From assembly GCA_910579845.1 (NCBI GenBank), contig CAJTWL010000002.1, positions 62,001-126,000 on the forward strand: DNA of 64,000 bases, written 5' to 3'. Each line of letters opens with the position of its first letter. The first letter of the stretch is position 1. The position numbers and the translations under genes were made by a program. Under the pieces are notes generated by a model, which was not told the DNA's origin, searched no databases, and worked only from the letters and a program-made list of their open reading frames with translations. Of the stretch, positions 17,035-25,998 are shown piece by piece. Origin of the DNA: an uncultured Muribaculaceae bacterium. GTDB taxonomy: Bacteria; Bacteroidota; Bacteroidia; Bacteroidales; Muribaculaceae.

Positions 17035-17167
17035 AGAATTATTTCCGTAATTGAGAATAATTTGCTAATTTTGTGACGGATTAGTGAGCAATGGGCTTAA
17101 GGTTCCATAGCCATTAGTTGCCGGATCAAAAATAAAACGACAATAATAATAACTATCAAAGATAATA

Positions 17168-18046
17168 ATGAAAGCTTATGTATTCCCCGGGCAAGGTGCC
17201 CAATTCGTAGGCATGGGCAAAGACCTCTACGACAATAACCCTGAAGCGAAAGAATTATTTGAAAAAGCAAACGATATCTTAGGTTTCCGCATTACCGACC
17301 TCATGTTCGAAGGCACTGAGGAGGATCTGAAACAGACAAAGGTGACACAACCCGCTATCTTTCTTCACAGCGTACTGCTGGCAAAAAGCCTTGGCGATGA
17401 ATTCAAGCCGAATATGGTGGCTGGACATAGCCTCGGCGAGTTTTCCGCATTGGTAGCAGCAGGTGCACTCAGTTTCGAGGAGGGGCTTAAACTCGTTTCA
17501 AAACGCGCACATGCAATGCAGAAAGCGTGCGAGGTGCGTCCGTCAACCATGGCGGCAGTTCTTGCATTGCCGGATGACAAAGTAGAAGCATTGTGCGCTG
17601 AAGTTGATGACGTTGTCGCACCTGCCAATTACAATTGTCCGGGACAGGTTGTGATTTCCGGAACAATCGAAGGTATTGACGCCGCATGCGAGAAGATGCT
17701 TGCGGCAGGTGCGAAACGGGCAATGAAACTTAAAGTAGGCGGCGCATTCCACAGCCCGCTGATGCAGCCTGCACAGGAAGAACTTGCAGAGGCGATTGCA
17801 GAAGCAGAATTCAATACACCTGTATGTCCCGTATACCAGAATGTAGACGGCAAGCCTCACACAGACCCCAAAGAGATCAAAGAGAACCTTATCAAACAGC
17901 TCACAGCTCCCGTACGCTGGACTTACGACGTCGAGGCAATGATTGCCGACGGTGCCGATGAATTCATCGAACTCGGACCGGGTTCGGTTCTTCAGGGTCT
18001 TGTAAAGAAAATCAACCGTAATGTCGCCACTTCCGGCAAACAGTAA
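17168..18046 (+). CDS. fabD: Malonyl-CoA:ACP transacylase
   Basis: A 292-residue cytosolic enzyme that loads malonyl groups from CoA onto acyl carrier protein for fatty acid synthesis. It has the N-terminal FPGQGAQFVGMG oxyanion-hole loop, nucleophile Ser88 in GHSLGE, the malonyl-binding Arg113 in SKRAHAMQ, and catalytic His195 in GAFHSPLM. The length is typical. The asd gene follows after 12 nt, so the two probably share a transcript. Confidence 0.97.
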   Translation: MKAYVFPGQGAQFVGMGKDLYDNNPEAKELFEKANDILGFRITDLMFEGTEEDLKQTKVTQPAIFLHSVLLAKSLGDEFKPNMVAGHSLGEFSALVAAGALSFEEGLKLVSKRAHAMQKACEVRPSTMAAVLALPDDKVEALCAEVDDVVAPANYNCPGQVVISGTIEGIDAACEKMLAAGAKRAMKLKVGGAFHSPLMQPAQEELAEAIAEAEFNTPVCPVYQNVDGKPHTDPKEIKENLIKQLTAPVRWTYDVEAMIADGADEFIELGPGSVLQGLVKKINRNVATSGKQ

Positions 18047-18058
18047 TTTACAAATACG

Positions 18059-19081
18059 ATGAATATCGCAATCGTAGGGGCAAGCGGTGCAGTAGGTCAG
18101 GAATTTCTGCGTGTACTTGACGAGCAGAACTTTCCAATCGACAGATTGCGTCTTTTCGGATCAGGGCGCAGTGCCGGATCCACACGCTCATTCCGTGGAA
18201 AGGAGTATGTAATTGAAGAACTGACGCGTGAATCCGATTTTTCAGGCGTGGATATAGCCTTTACATCGGCAGGAGCTTCCACGTCAAAGGAGTATGCCGA
18301 TGTCATAACACGTCACGGGACACTGATGATCGACAACAGTTCAGCCTTCCGCATGGATGAGGATGTGCCGTTGGTCGTTCCCGAAGTAAACGGTGAGGAC
18401 GCACTTGTCCGCCCCCGCAATATCATCGGCAATCCCAACTGTACCACCATCCAAATGGTAGTGGCTCTTAAACCGATTGATAATCTCAGTCATATCCGTC
18501 GCGTGCGTGTAGCCACCTATCAGGCGGCAAGCGGAGCCGGAGCCGCTGCCATGGACGAGCTGAAAACCCAGACTGTGCAACTGAGCCGGGGAGAAGAGCC
18601 TACCGTCGAGAAATTCAAATACCAGCTTGCCTTTAATGTCATTCCTCATGTGGATGTTTTCACTGAAAACGGCTACACAAAAGAGGAGATGAAGATGTTT
18701 AACGAGACGCGCAAGATCATGCACTCCGACATACGCGTCTCGGCGACATGCGTGCGCGTGCCGGTGCTTCGCGCCCATAGCGAGGCAATCTGGGTGGAAA
18801 CAGAGAGTCCGCTTGATATAGCAGATGTGCGCAAAGCATTTGAAAACGCGCCCGGTCTTGTTGTAATGGAGGAGAGGGACGGCGACAAATTCTATCCCAT
18901 GCCGCTTCATATCGCAGGAAAAGATCCGGTTTACGTCGGACGCATCCGCAAAGATCTATGCGATGACTGTGGTCTTAGTTTCTGGGTGGTAGGAGACCAG
19001 ATTAAAAAGGGAGCCGCTTTGAATGCCGTACAGATAGTACAATGGTTGATAGCCAATGATCCGGCATTCAGAAAAGTTTAA
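18059..19081 (+). CDS. asd: Aspartate-semialdehyde dehydrogenase
   Basis: A 340-residue cytosolic enzyme that reduces aspartyl phosphate to aspartate semialdehyde, feeding lysine/diaminopimelate, threonine and methionine synthesis. It has the N-terminal NADP-binding loop VGASGAVGQEFLRVL, the catalytic Cys128 in GNPNCTT, and the conserved VLRAHSEA segment with the active-site His. It is the second gene of a fabD-asd pair and is followed by a clear terminator at 19113. Confidence 0.97.
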   Translation: MNIAIVGASGAVGQEFLRVLDEQNFPIDRLRLFGSGRSAGSTRSFRGKEYVIEELTRESDFSGVDIAFTSAGASTSKEYADVITRHGTLMIDNSSAFRMDEDVPLVVPEVNGEDALVRPRNIIGNPNCTTIQMVVALKPIDNLSHIRRVRVATYQAASGAGAAAMDELKTQTVQLSRGEEPTVEKFKYQLAFNVIPHVDVFTENGYTKEEMKMFNETRKIMHSDIRVSATCVRVPVLRAHSEAIWVETESPLDIADVRKAFENAPGLVVMEERDGDKFYPMPLHIAGKDPVYVGRIRKDLCDDCGLSFWVVGDQIKKGAALNAVQIVQWLIANDPAFRKV

Positions 19082-19112
19082 GAACCGTTTCTGACAGTTT
19101 ATTCAGATACTT

Positions 19113-19148
19113 CGTCTGTCCTGCGCTATTGCACGGACAGACGTTTTT
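19113..19148 (+). terminator. Intrinsic terminator after asd
   Basis: A 9-bp stem, CGTCTGTCC against GGACAGACG, with a 13-nt loop is followed directly by a TTTTT run. It lies 31 nt beyond the asd stop. Confidence 0.85.
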
Positions 19149-19162
19149 GTATACTCAAGAAA

Positions 19163-19194
19163 TTTGCAACAGTTTCAACTATTTTATATCTTTG
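19163..19194 (+). promoter_or_regulatory. Putative promoter of the DUF362/TonB-receptor operon
   Basis: TTTG (19163-19166) and TATCTTTG (19187-19194) match the Bacteroidota -33 and -7 elements with a 20-nt spacer. It lies about 90 nt upstream of the DUF362 gene and just after the asd terminator. Confidence 0.65.
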
Positions 19195-19282
19195 TAAGTG
19201 CATGGATTAGTTTAGATTTATTACACAAAAACTTCCATGATGTTCACAGTTTCAAACCGAATTAACATAATATCTTATTACG

Positions 19283-20257
19283 ATGAAAAAGATTTTCACT
19301 ACTCTTTTATCAGGCATTCTCGCCTTGGCAAGCTGCAATGCAGCCACCACAGATGCAAACGCAGATAAAGGATCTAAGGCGTCTTCCAAGGCTTCTACAG
19401 TATATTACATCAAAAATATCACACCGGAAAATCTTGTCAAGATTTATAATGCTCTTGGGCGCAAAGCACAAGGACGCGTCGGTGTAAAGATATCTTCAGG
19501 GGAATCCAACAAGACCAACCATCTCGACACGGCACTCATCAACCCGTTGGTAAAAGCTGTAAACGGACGCTTTATTGAATGCAACACCGCATACAACGGC
19601 AACCGCATGGACTCACAGAAGCATTATAACACGGCGGTAGAACACGGATATGTCGGTATTGACATCATGGATTCGATCGGCACAGCAGATCTGCCTGTTG
19701 AAAACGGTTTCCATCTCAAGAAAGATATTGTAGGCAAGAACTTCCTTGATTACGACTTCATAGTTGTACTCTCACACTTCAAGGGACACCAGATGGGTGG
19801 TTTCGGAGGAGCATTGAAGAATATATCCATCGGTATCGCATCATCCGAAGGCAAAGCATATATACATTCAGCCGGAGCTACTGAAAACGTCAAAGACAGA
19901 AAAGTCTTTGCTACAGATCAGGATGCGTTTCTCGAATCCATGGCTGATGCATGTCAGGCTATCACCCGTCATTGCGGAGACAATATAATATATATAAATG
20001 TCGCCAATAAGCTTTCAGTCGACTGTGACTGTAATGCAAATCCGGAGCCTGCAAAAATGGCAGACCTCGGCATTCTCGCATCGACAGACCCTGTTGCGCT
20101 CGACCGCGCTTGCGTCGACATGGTATACTCCTCGCCTGATCATGGTAAAGTACATATGATCGAACGCATAGAATCCCGTCACGGCTCACATATCCTTGAA
20201 GCAAGCGAGAAACATGGGATAGGCACACAAAACTACCGGCTTGTGACAATAGAATGA
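19283..20257 (+). CDS. Exported DUF362-family lipoprotein
   Basis: A 324-residue protein with a lipoprotein signal peptide (MKKIFTTLLSGILALASC, lipidated Cys near residue 19). The remainder resembles DUF362: VGVKISSGE near the N-terminus, a central HFKGHQMGGFGGALKN segment and a late DPVALDRACVD segment. Many DUF362 proteins also carry ferredoxin-type Cys clusters; none is visible here. The end overlaps the start of the TonB receptor gene by 4 nt (ATGA), indicating translational coupling and suggesting a joint role in uptake at the outer membrane. The ligand is unknown. Confidence 0.82.
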   Translation: MKKIFTTLLSGILALASCNAATTDANADKGSKASSKASTVYYIKNITPENLVKIYNALGRKAQGRVGVKISSGESNKTNHLDTALINPLVKAVNGRFIECNTAYNGNRMDSQKHYNTAVEHGYVGIDIMDSIGTADLPVENGFHLKKDIVGKNFLDYDFIVVLSHFKGHQMGGFGGALKNISIGIASSEGKAYIHSAGATENVKDRKVFATDQDAFLESMADACQAITRHCGDNIIYINVANKLSVDCDCNANPEPAKMADLGILASTDPVALDRACVDMVYSSPDHGKVHMIERIESRHGSHILEASEKHGIGTQNYRLVTIE

Positions 20258-22107
20258 TTCGCATCTACGCCTTAATACTGACAATTGTATCGGTCTGTTG
20301 CCTGATGAATGCACAGACCGATACAATTGTCACGCACAAGCTCGATGAAGTCGTAGTAACCGGCACTAACAGAGCCGAGAGCCGCAATTTGCTTCCCTAC
20401 ACCGTAACGGTAGTCGGATCCGGACAACTCGAGGCAACAGGCAGCAGTCAGTTGCTCAGCGCTGTGTCCGGACTTGTCCCGAGTCTATTTGTCACAGAGC
20501 GCAACATAATCGGTTTCGGGGTAAGCAACGGAGGTTCCGGACATATCAAGATGCGTGGTGTCGGAGGTGATCGGGCATCCTCTGTCCTGATGATGGTTGA
20601 CGGTCAGCCACAGTTTGCCGGAATATATTCGCACCATGTAGCAGACTTTTACCAGACAGAGTATGTGGACAAGGTCGAGGTGCTTCGCGGTCCCGGATCC
20701 GTATTATATGGATCCAATGCCATGGCCGGTGTCATCAACGTCATCACAAAGAATCCTAAGACAAACGGAGTCAAAACATCCATTTCCCTAAAGTATGGCT
20801 CCTACAACACCTTGCTTACATCGCTGACCAATTCCACGAGATTCGGCAGATTCTCATCTTTGGTGTCTCTCGGTTATGACCGTACTGACGGCATCACAAA
20901 GAATTTCGATTTCCGCCAGTCTGACATATATGCTAAAATAGGTTATGATTTCTCAGACCACTGGCAAGGTAACGCTGATTACACGCTCGTACAGTCGATC
21001 GGGAACGATCCTGTATATCCGACCCTTTCCAACCCGGAATCTACAGATATCTACCACCAGAATATAATTCGCGGAGAAGCCTCTCTCTCTGCCTCGAACT
21101 CTTACTCATCGACTGACGGTACAATCCGTCTGTATTATTCATATGGCAACCACTATGTGGATGATCCCCGTCATTTCCATAGCCTTGACGACCGTTTGGG
21201 AATTCTGGCGTATCAGAATATTCGTCCATGGAAAGAATCTCATATTACACTCGGATTTGACTTCGACCGGTACACAGGCAAGATACCGGTATCAGGCGGG
21301 AAAGGACACACCGATGGATCTCTCACTACCATAAGCCGCAAGGACATAACCGAATATTCGCCATACCTTACGATAGCCCAGTCATTCCTTAATGACATAA
21401 TCAACCTTAACGGAGGCTTGAGGGTAGCGATAAGTTCGATGTTCCCGACCCAACTTGTGCCTCAGATAGGAATCGCTTTACGACCGGGTGCGGATTGGAA
21501 CATTAAAGCATCATTATCCAAAGGATACAGAAATCCGTCATTCCGTGAGCTTTATCTATACAAATTCGCAAATCCGGATCTTGAACCTGAAAAGATGTGG
21601 AACTACGAATTATCTGCGGGCAAGACATTCGGCAAATGGCTGAGCTTTGATATGACTGCATACTTCTCAAAGGGATCCGACATTATCCAGACTGTCGATC
21701 AGAAGAACTGCAATACCGGAAGGTTCATCAACAAAGGTGTGGAACTTTCCGCACGTAGTCACCCGATAAAGCCGCTTCATGTATGGGCGACATATAGTTT
21801 TCTGCATTCATCGCTTGATAATCTGACCGGTGCGCCACGCAACCAGTATTATCTCGGCATCGGCTGGGATGCCGTTACGAAGCTTCATATAGATGCCGAA
21901 TTAAAAGGTGTGACAGGTCTCTTTGTATCAGAAGATATGAATCGTCAGAACTATGCCACTCTTAATATGAGATTTACATATGATATTCTGAAATGGCTCC
22001 GGCTAAGTCTGGATCTTGACAATATAACATATACAAAATATACTATAAACAAGGGTTACCCTATGCCCGGTTTTACAGCATCAGGAGGAATAAGAATATC
22101 CATTTAG
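20254..22107 (+). CDS. TonB-dependent outer-membrane receptor
   Basis: A 617-residue protein with a signal peptide (residues 1-20), a TonB-box-like DEVVVTGTN at about 31-39, a plug domain (IKMRGVGGDRASSVLMMVDG, VEVLRGPGSVLYGSNAMAGVINVIT) and a beta-barrel ending in the typical aromatic/hydrophobic strand (GGIRISI). It is smaller than SusC proteins and lacks the CarboxypepD_reg N-terminal domain, so it belongs to the BtuB/FepA-type receptors for metal chelates, cobamides or similar small ligands. It overlaps the DUF362 gene by 4 nt and the DUF3737 gene follows after 5 nt. Confidence 0.92.
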   Translation: MIRIYALILTIVSVCCLMNAQTDTIVTHKLDEVVVTGTNRAESRNLLPYTVTVVGSGQLEATGSSQLLSAVSGLVPSLFVTERNIIGFGVSNGGSGHIKMRGVGGDRASSVLMMVDGQPQFAGIYSHHVADFYQTEYVDKVEVLRGPGSVLYGSNAMAGVINVITKNPKTNGVKTSISLKYGSYNTLLTSLTNSTRFGRFSSLVSLGYDRTDGITKNFDFRQSDIYAKIGYDFSDHWQGNADYTLVQSIGNDPVYPTLSNPESTDIYHQNIIRGEASLSASNSYSSTDGTIRLYYSYGNHYVDDPRHFHSLDDRLGILAYQNIRPWKESHITLGFDFDRYTGKIPVSGGKGHTDGSLTTISRKDITEYSPYLTIAQSFLNDIINLNGGLRVAISSMFPTQLVPQIGIALRPGADWNIKASLSKGYRNPSFRELYLYKFANPDLEPEKMWNYELSAGKTFGKWLSFDMTAYFSKGSDIIQTVDQKNCNTGRFINKGVELSARSHPIKPLHVWATYSFLHSSLDNLTGAPRNQYYLGIGWDAVTKLHIDAELKGVTGLFVSEDMNRQNYATLNMRFTYDILKWLRLSLDLDNITYTKYTINKGYPMPGFTASGGIRISI

Positions 22108-22112
22108 CAACC

Positions 22113-22958
22113 ATGAAAACAATTAAAGATACTGAATTCGGAGGAGAGCGACCGTTATTTGGCGCCCGCAATCTAAGACTTGAGAATGTGACAATTCACG
22201 CCGGAGAATCAGCCTTGAAATGCACGGCAGACATTGAAGCCATCGGATGCAGGTTCGAAGGTAAATATCCCTTCTGGCACACTGACGGGTTCAAAGTGGA
22301 GAAATCTCTTTTCACCGAAAGCGCAAGAGCGGCTTTATGGTACTCACGCAATCTTGTGATGAAAGACACACAGGTAAAAGCGCCAAAAATGTTCAGGGAG
22401 ATGGATGGCATAACACTCCGGAATGTCGAAATCCCTGATGCCGAGGAGACGTTGTGGCATTGTTCCAATATAGACGCAAAAGATGTCACAGTAAGCAATG
22501 CCGACTATCTCCTGATGCATTCGCATCATATCCGCATCGACCGCTGGCACCAGACCGGGAATTACTCTTTCCAATACTGCACTGATGTAGAGATACGCAA
22601 TGCAGTGATCCATTCCAAAGACGCGTTCTGGGCTACAGAGAATGTTACTGTCTACGATTCCGAACTGATTGGTGAATACCTTGGCTGGCATTCCCGACGG
22701 CTTCATCTTGTACGTTGTCACATAAACGGAACACAACCTCTATGCTATGCCAAAGATCTGGTTCTGGAAGACTGCACATTCGGTCCGGAATGCGATCTGG
22801 CATTCGAGGATACGGAAGTTATGGCTACAATTAATTCCAATATCACAAGCATAAAGAATCCCGCTAAAGGGAAGATTACGGCAAACAGTGTAGGAGAGAC
22901 AATAATAGATAAATACTCAAAGGCGATAGAGCCGGTTCAAATAATCCAGAAAAAATGA
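22113..22958 (+). CDS. DUF3737-family parallel beta-helix protein
   Basis: A 281-residue protein with no signal peptide. Repeated short strand-turn units (LRLENVTIHAGESALKC, NLVMKDTQVKAPKMF, DITLRNVEIP-like, NIDAKDVTVSNADYLL, VEIRNAVIHSKDAFW) predict a right-handed beta helix. The start TEFGGERPLFGARNL and the FWHTDGF segment fit DUF3737. No catalytic role is known to me for the family. It overlaps the PatB gene by 4 nt, so the two are co-translated. Confidence 0.85.
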   Translation: MKTIKDTEFGGERPLFGARNLRLENVTIHAGESALKCTADIEAIGCRFEGKYPFWHTDGFKVEKSLFTESARAALWYSRNLVMKDTQVKAPKMFREMDGITLRNVEIPDAEETLWHCSNIDAKDVTVSNADYLLMHSHHIRIDRWHQTGNYSFQYCTDVEIRNAVIHSKDAFWATENVTVYDSELIGEYLGWHSRRLHLVRCHINGTQPLCYAKDLVLEDCTFGPECDLAFEDTEVMATINSNITSIKNPAKGKITANSVGETIIDKYSKAIEPVQIIQKK

Positions 22959-24124
22959 AACAGTTTGATTTTGACAATGTACCGGACCGACGGGGTACAT
23001 CCTCATGTAAATGGGATTCTGCACCGAATGATGATATAATCCCATTATGGGTAGCGGATATGGATTTTCCTGCAGCGCCCTGCATCATAGACGCTCTCAG
23101 ACGCCGTGTCGAACATGGTGTATTCGGATACGTAAAAGTGCCCGATTCATATTACAAGGCGGTGACAGACTGGTTCCGCAAATACCATTCATGGAACATA
23201 AACCGTGATATGATCATATACACTACCGGTGTTGTACCGGCTCTTTCAGCCATCGTCAAGGCTCTTGCACGTCCGGGAGAGGGAGTGATAATCCAGTCAC
23301 CGGTCTATAATTGTTTCTTTTCGTCAATCAGAAACAACGGTTGTCAGATCATTGACAATCCATTGAAGCGCGTGGAAACACCGGACGGATTCAGCTATGA
23401 GATGGATTTCGATGACCTGCGTAGTAAAGCGGCTATGCCATCTGCAAAGGTTATGCTGTTGTGCAACCCCCACAACCCTGCCGGAAGGATGTGGTCACAC
23501 GAAGAACTCACAAAAGTTGCCGAAATCTGCCGTGAGAACGGGGTCACAGTTGTAAGTGACGAGATCCATTGTGAATTCGCAATGCCCGGATATGAATATA
23601 CCCCATATGCCACGGTTGATTCAAATGCCGTTATATGCTGCTCGCCAAGCAAAGCCTTCAATGTCGCCGGTCTACAGACAGCCAATATAGTCTGCCCTGA
23701 TACGGAGACCCGCGGTCTAATTGACAAGGCGATAAACATCAACGAGATATGCGATATCAATCCCTTCGGAGTCGTTGCACTACAGGCGGCATACAACGAG
23801 GGGCATTCGTGGATTGTATCACTATGTGATTATATTCATGGCAATTACAGAATGTTGCATGAATTCTTCGCAAGCGAGTTGCCGGAACTTAAGGTATGCA
23901 AACTTGAGGCTACCTATCTTGCATGGATAGACATAGCTCCACTCGGTATATCATCAAAGGATCTTGAGAAACTGGCTCTTGACAAATTCAAAGTCTGGAT
24001 TAATCCCGGCGATATGTATGGTCAGGAGGGCTATATACGCATCAATATGGCTTGTCCCCGCAAACGACTTGAGGAAGGACTCCTCCGATTGAAACAGACC
24101 GTCGAAAGTCTGACAATTTCTTAG
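22955..24124 (+). CDS. PatB/MalY-type cysteine-S-conjugate beta-lyase (PLP)
   Basis: A 389-residue fold-type I PLP enzyme. The start FDFDNVPDRRGTSSCKWD and the IPLWVADMDFPAAPCI segment are hallmarks of PatB/MalY lyases. SDEIHCEF carries the Asp that contacts the PLP nitrogen, and CCSPSKAFNVAGLQ contains the Schiff-base lysine. The C-terminus has INPGDMYGQEGYIRINMACP with the carboxylate-binding Arg. It likely cleaves cystathionine or other Cys conjugates to a thiol, pyruvate and ammonia. It sits in the same operon as DUF3737 and a MATE exporter; the MATE gene starts at the base after its stop. Confidence 0.93.
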   Translation: MKQFDFDNVPDRRGTSSCKWDSAPNDDIIPLWVADMDFPAAPCIIDALRRRVEHGVFGYVKVPDSYYKAVTDWFRKYHSWNINRDMIIYTTGVVPALSAIVKALARPGEGVIIQSPVYNCFFSSIRNNGCQIIDNPLKRVETPDGFSYEMDFDDLRSKAAMPSAKVMLLCNPHNPAGRMWSHEELTKVAEICRENGVTVVSDEIHCEFAMPGYEYTPYATVDSNAVICCSPSKAFNVAGLQTANIVCPDTETRGLIDKAININEICDINPFGVVALQAAYNEGHSWIVSLCDYIHGNYRMLHEFFASELPELKVCKLEATYLAWIDIAPLGISSKDLEKLALDKFKVWINPGDMYGQEGYIRINMACPRKRLEEGLLRLKQTVESLTIS

Positions 24125-25522
24125 ATGAGGGAAATTGAACAGATACGCGAAGGGATCGGACTTAATTTCAGACAGCAGTTGAAGTTGACTGTAAAGTTGT
24201 CCATCCCCGCCATAGTAGCCCAGTTGTCGAGTATCATAATGCAGTACATAGACGCCTCAATGGTGGGGCGTTTAGGTGCTGATGATTCAGCCGCCATCGG
24301 TCTGGTATCTACCAGTCTGTGGCTTTTCTGGGGTGTCTGTTCGGCATTCACCACAGGCTACTCCGTACAGGTAGCACACCGCATCGGAGCCAAAGACAAC
24401 GAAGGGGCACGCACTGTTCTCAGGCAAGGGATCGTGGCATCATCGCTGTTCGGCGCACTCATGGCTGTAATCGGTGTGCTGATAGCCGTACCGTTGCCTC
24501 ATTGGCTTGGAGGAGGCGAGACAATTTGCCGACAGGCATCGCTGTATTTCGTAGTATTTGTGGCGGCACTGCCTATACTTACGCTAAACTATCTCGCCGC
24601 AGGGATGATGCAGAGCGCCGGAAATATGAAAGTGCCGAGCATCCTGAATATCATGATGTGCGTTCTGGATTGCATTTTCAATTTCATATTCATCTTTCCG
24701 ACGCGCGAGATAACTTTAGGAAACTTCGAGTTGCATGTGCCGGGATTCGGACTTGGAGTACTCGGAGCCGCTCTCGGCACTGTACTCGCTGAAGTTGTCA
24801 CGGCATGCCTGATGATCTATTTTCTTTGTTACAGACAGCGGGAGCTTGATATTGTCAGACATCGTGGCAGTTACAGAATCACACACCCGATATTGAAGAA
24901 GGCGATACATATTTCAGTGCCCATGACTGTGGAACACGCAGTGATATGCGGAGCACAGATCGCAATAACAATGATTGTGGCACCGTTAGGCGTTATAGCG
25001 ATTGCGGCAAACTCATTTGCGGTAACGGCGGAGAGCCTGTGCTATATGCCCGGATACGGCATAAGCAGTGCCGCCACAACGCTTACAGGTCAGTCGCACG
25101 GGGCAAAACGACCGGAACTTGTGCGCAGATTCGGATTCATCTCCGTAGGACTCGGAATGGCTGCCATGTCCGTTATGGGTGTACTGATGTACATGTTCGC
25201 TCATGAAGTCATGGCGATTATGAGTCCGGTTGCCGACATTCAGAATCTCGGAGCAAAGATATTGAAGATAGAAGCATGGGCTGAACCGATGTTCGCCGCA
25301 TCGATAGTCGCTTACGGTGTATTTGTCGGTGTAGGGCAGACGGTAATTCCCGCTATTATGAATTTCGGAAGCATATGGATAGTCCGAGTGCCTCTCGCCT
25401 GGTGGCTTTCTACGACCATGGGACTCAAAGGCGTATGGATCGCCATGGCAATAGAACTTACATTCCGAGGCATAATCTTCCTGATCCGCCTATTCTCCAA
25501 AAAATGGAGCGCCCAGAGTTGA
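24125..25522 (+). CDS. MATE-family efflux transporter
   Basis: A 465-residue inner-membrane protein with about 12 predicted transmembrane segments in two homologous halves (from PAIVAQLSSIIMQYIDASMVGRLG and from VPMTVEHAVICGAQIAITMIV). MATE proteins export cationic or other small compounds using a sodium or proton gradient. Placed last in the DUF362-receptor-DUF3737-PatB operon and directly abutting PatB, it may export a product of the lyase. The substrate is unknown. Confidence 0.93.
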   Translation: MREIEQIREGIGLNFRQQLKLTVKLSIPAIVAQLSSIIMQYIDASMVGRLGADDSAAIGLVSTSLWLFWGVCSAFTTGYSVQVAHRIGAKDNEGARTVLRQGIVASSLFGALMAVIGVLIAVPLPHWLGGGETICRQASLYFVVFVAALPILTLNYLAAGMMQSAGNMKVPSILNIMMCVLDCIFNFIFIFPTREITLGNFELHVPGFGLGVLGAALGTVLAEVVTACLMIYFLCYRQRELDIVRHRGSYRITHPILKKAIHISVPMTVEHAVICGAQIAITMIVAPLGVIAIAANSFAVTAESLCYMPGYGISSAATTLTGQSHGAKRPELVRRFGFISVGLGMAAMSVMGVLMYMFAHEVMAIMSPVADIQNLGAKILKIEAWAEPMFAASIVAYGVFVGVGQTVIPAIMNFGSIWIVRVPLAWWLSTTMGLKGVWIAMAIELTFRGIIFLIRLFSKKWSAQS

Positions 25523-25653
25523 AGGCACATCTAATATCTGAACATAATAATGATTTATAAGTAAAAAAGCATCTAATTTTAAACAATCATTACAAATAAG
25601 ATGTTTCCTATTAAAAATCAACCATCTATAATTATATAGACTTTAAAACCACG

Positions 25654-25857
25654 ATGATTTACTTTGCAATTAGCATCGCTTTTTTAGGGATGTTGGCACT
25701 TCCATTAGGACGGCTTTATATTGGCATCAAATCAAAAAAGGTTCCTGATTATAGAGAATCTGTGCATGCGACTAAAATTATGTTTTATTCTCGTATGATA
25801 AATATTATTTTATTTATTGCAGCGCTGATAATTATATTCATTCTAAGTAAGTCATAA
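25654..25857 (+). CDS. Small two-helix membrane protein
   Basis: A 67-residue protein with two hydrophobic segments (about residues 2-24 and 44-64) separated by a basic loop (KSKKVPDYR). It stands alone between MATE and OPT genes, with a 131-nt upstream gap. The A+T content is higher than in its neighbours. No family is recognised. The coding call rests on membrane topology and a clean start only. Confidence 0.5.
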   Translation: MIYFAISIAFLGMLALPLGRLYIGIKSKKVPDYRESVHATKIMFYSRMINIILFIAALIIIFILSKS

Positions 25858-25943
25858 AATTAAACGATATTTTAAAATAAATTAATCTTGAGTCATAAAA
25901 CTTGCTACTTATCATCTAATTAAATAAATCATTATAAAATTGT

Positions 25944-25974
25944 AAAACGGAGCCGACGCAAGTCAACTCCGTTT
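25944..25974 (-). terminator. Hairpin terminator after the OPT gene
   Basis: An 8-bp stem AAACGGAG/CTCCGTTT with an inner GAC/GTC pairing lies 25 nt beyond the OPT stop. It is flanked by A-rich and T-rich sequence on both sides, so it may act in both directions. Confidence 0.7.
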
Positions 25975-25998
25975 CTATTATATATTATATTCTAAGTC

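Noticed and set aside
17066..17073. fabD promoter at TAATTTTG
   Set aside because: The -7 element fits but no TTG lies at the required spacing, so it was not listed as a feature.
18341..18910. A 189-codon minus-strand frame antisense to asd
   Set aside because: Fully inside a well-supported housekeeping gene on the other strand, with no recognisable protein features.
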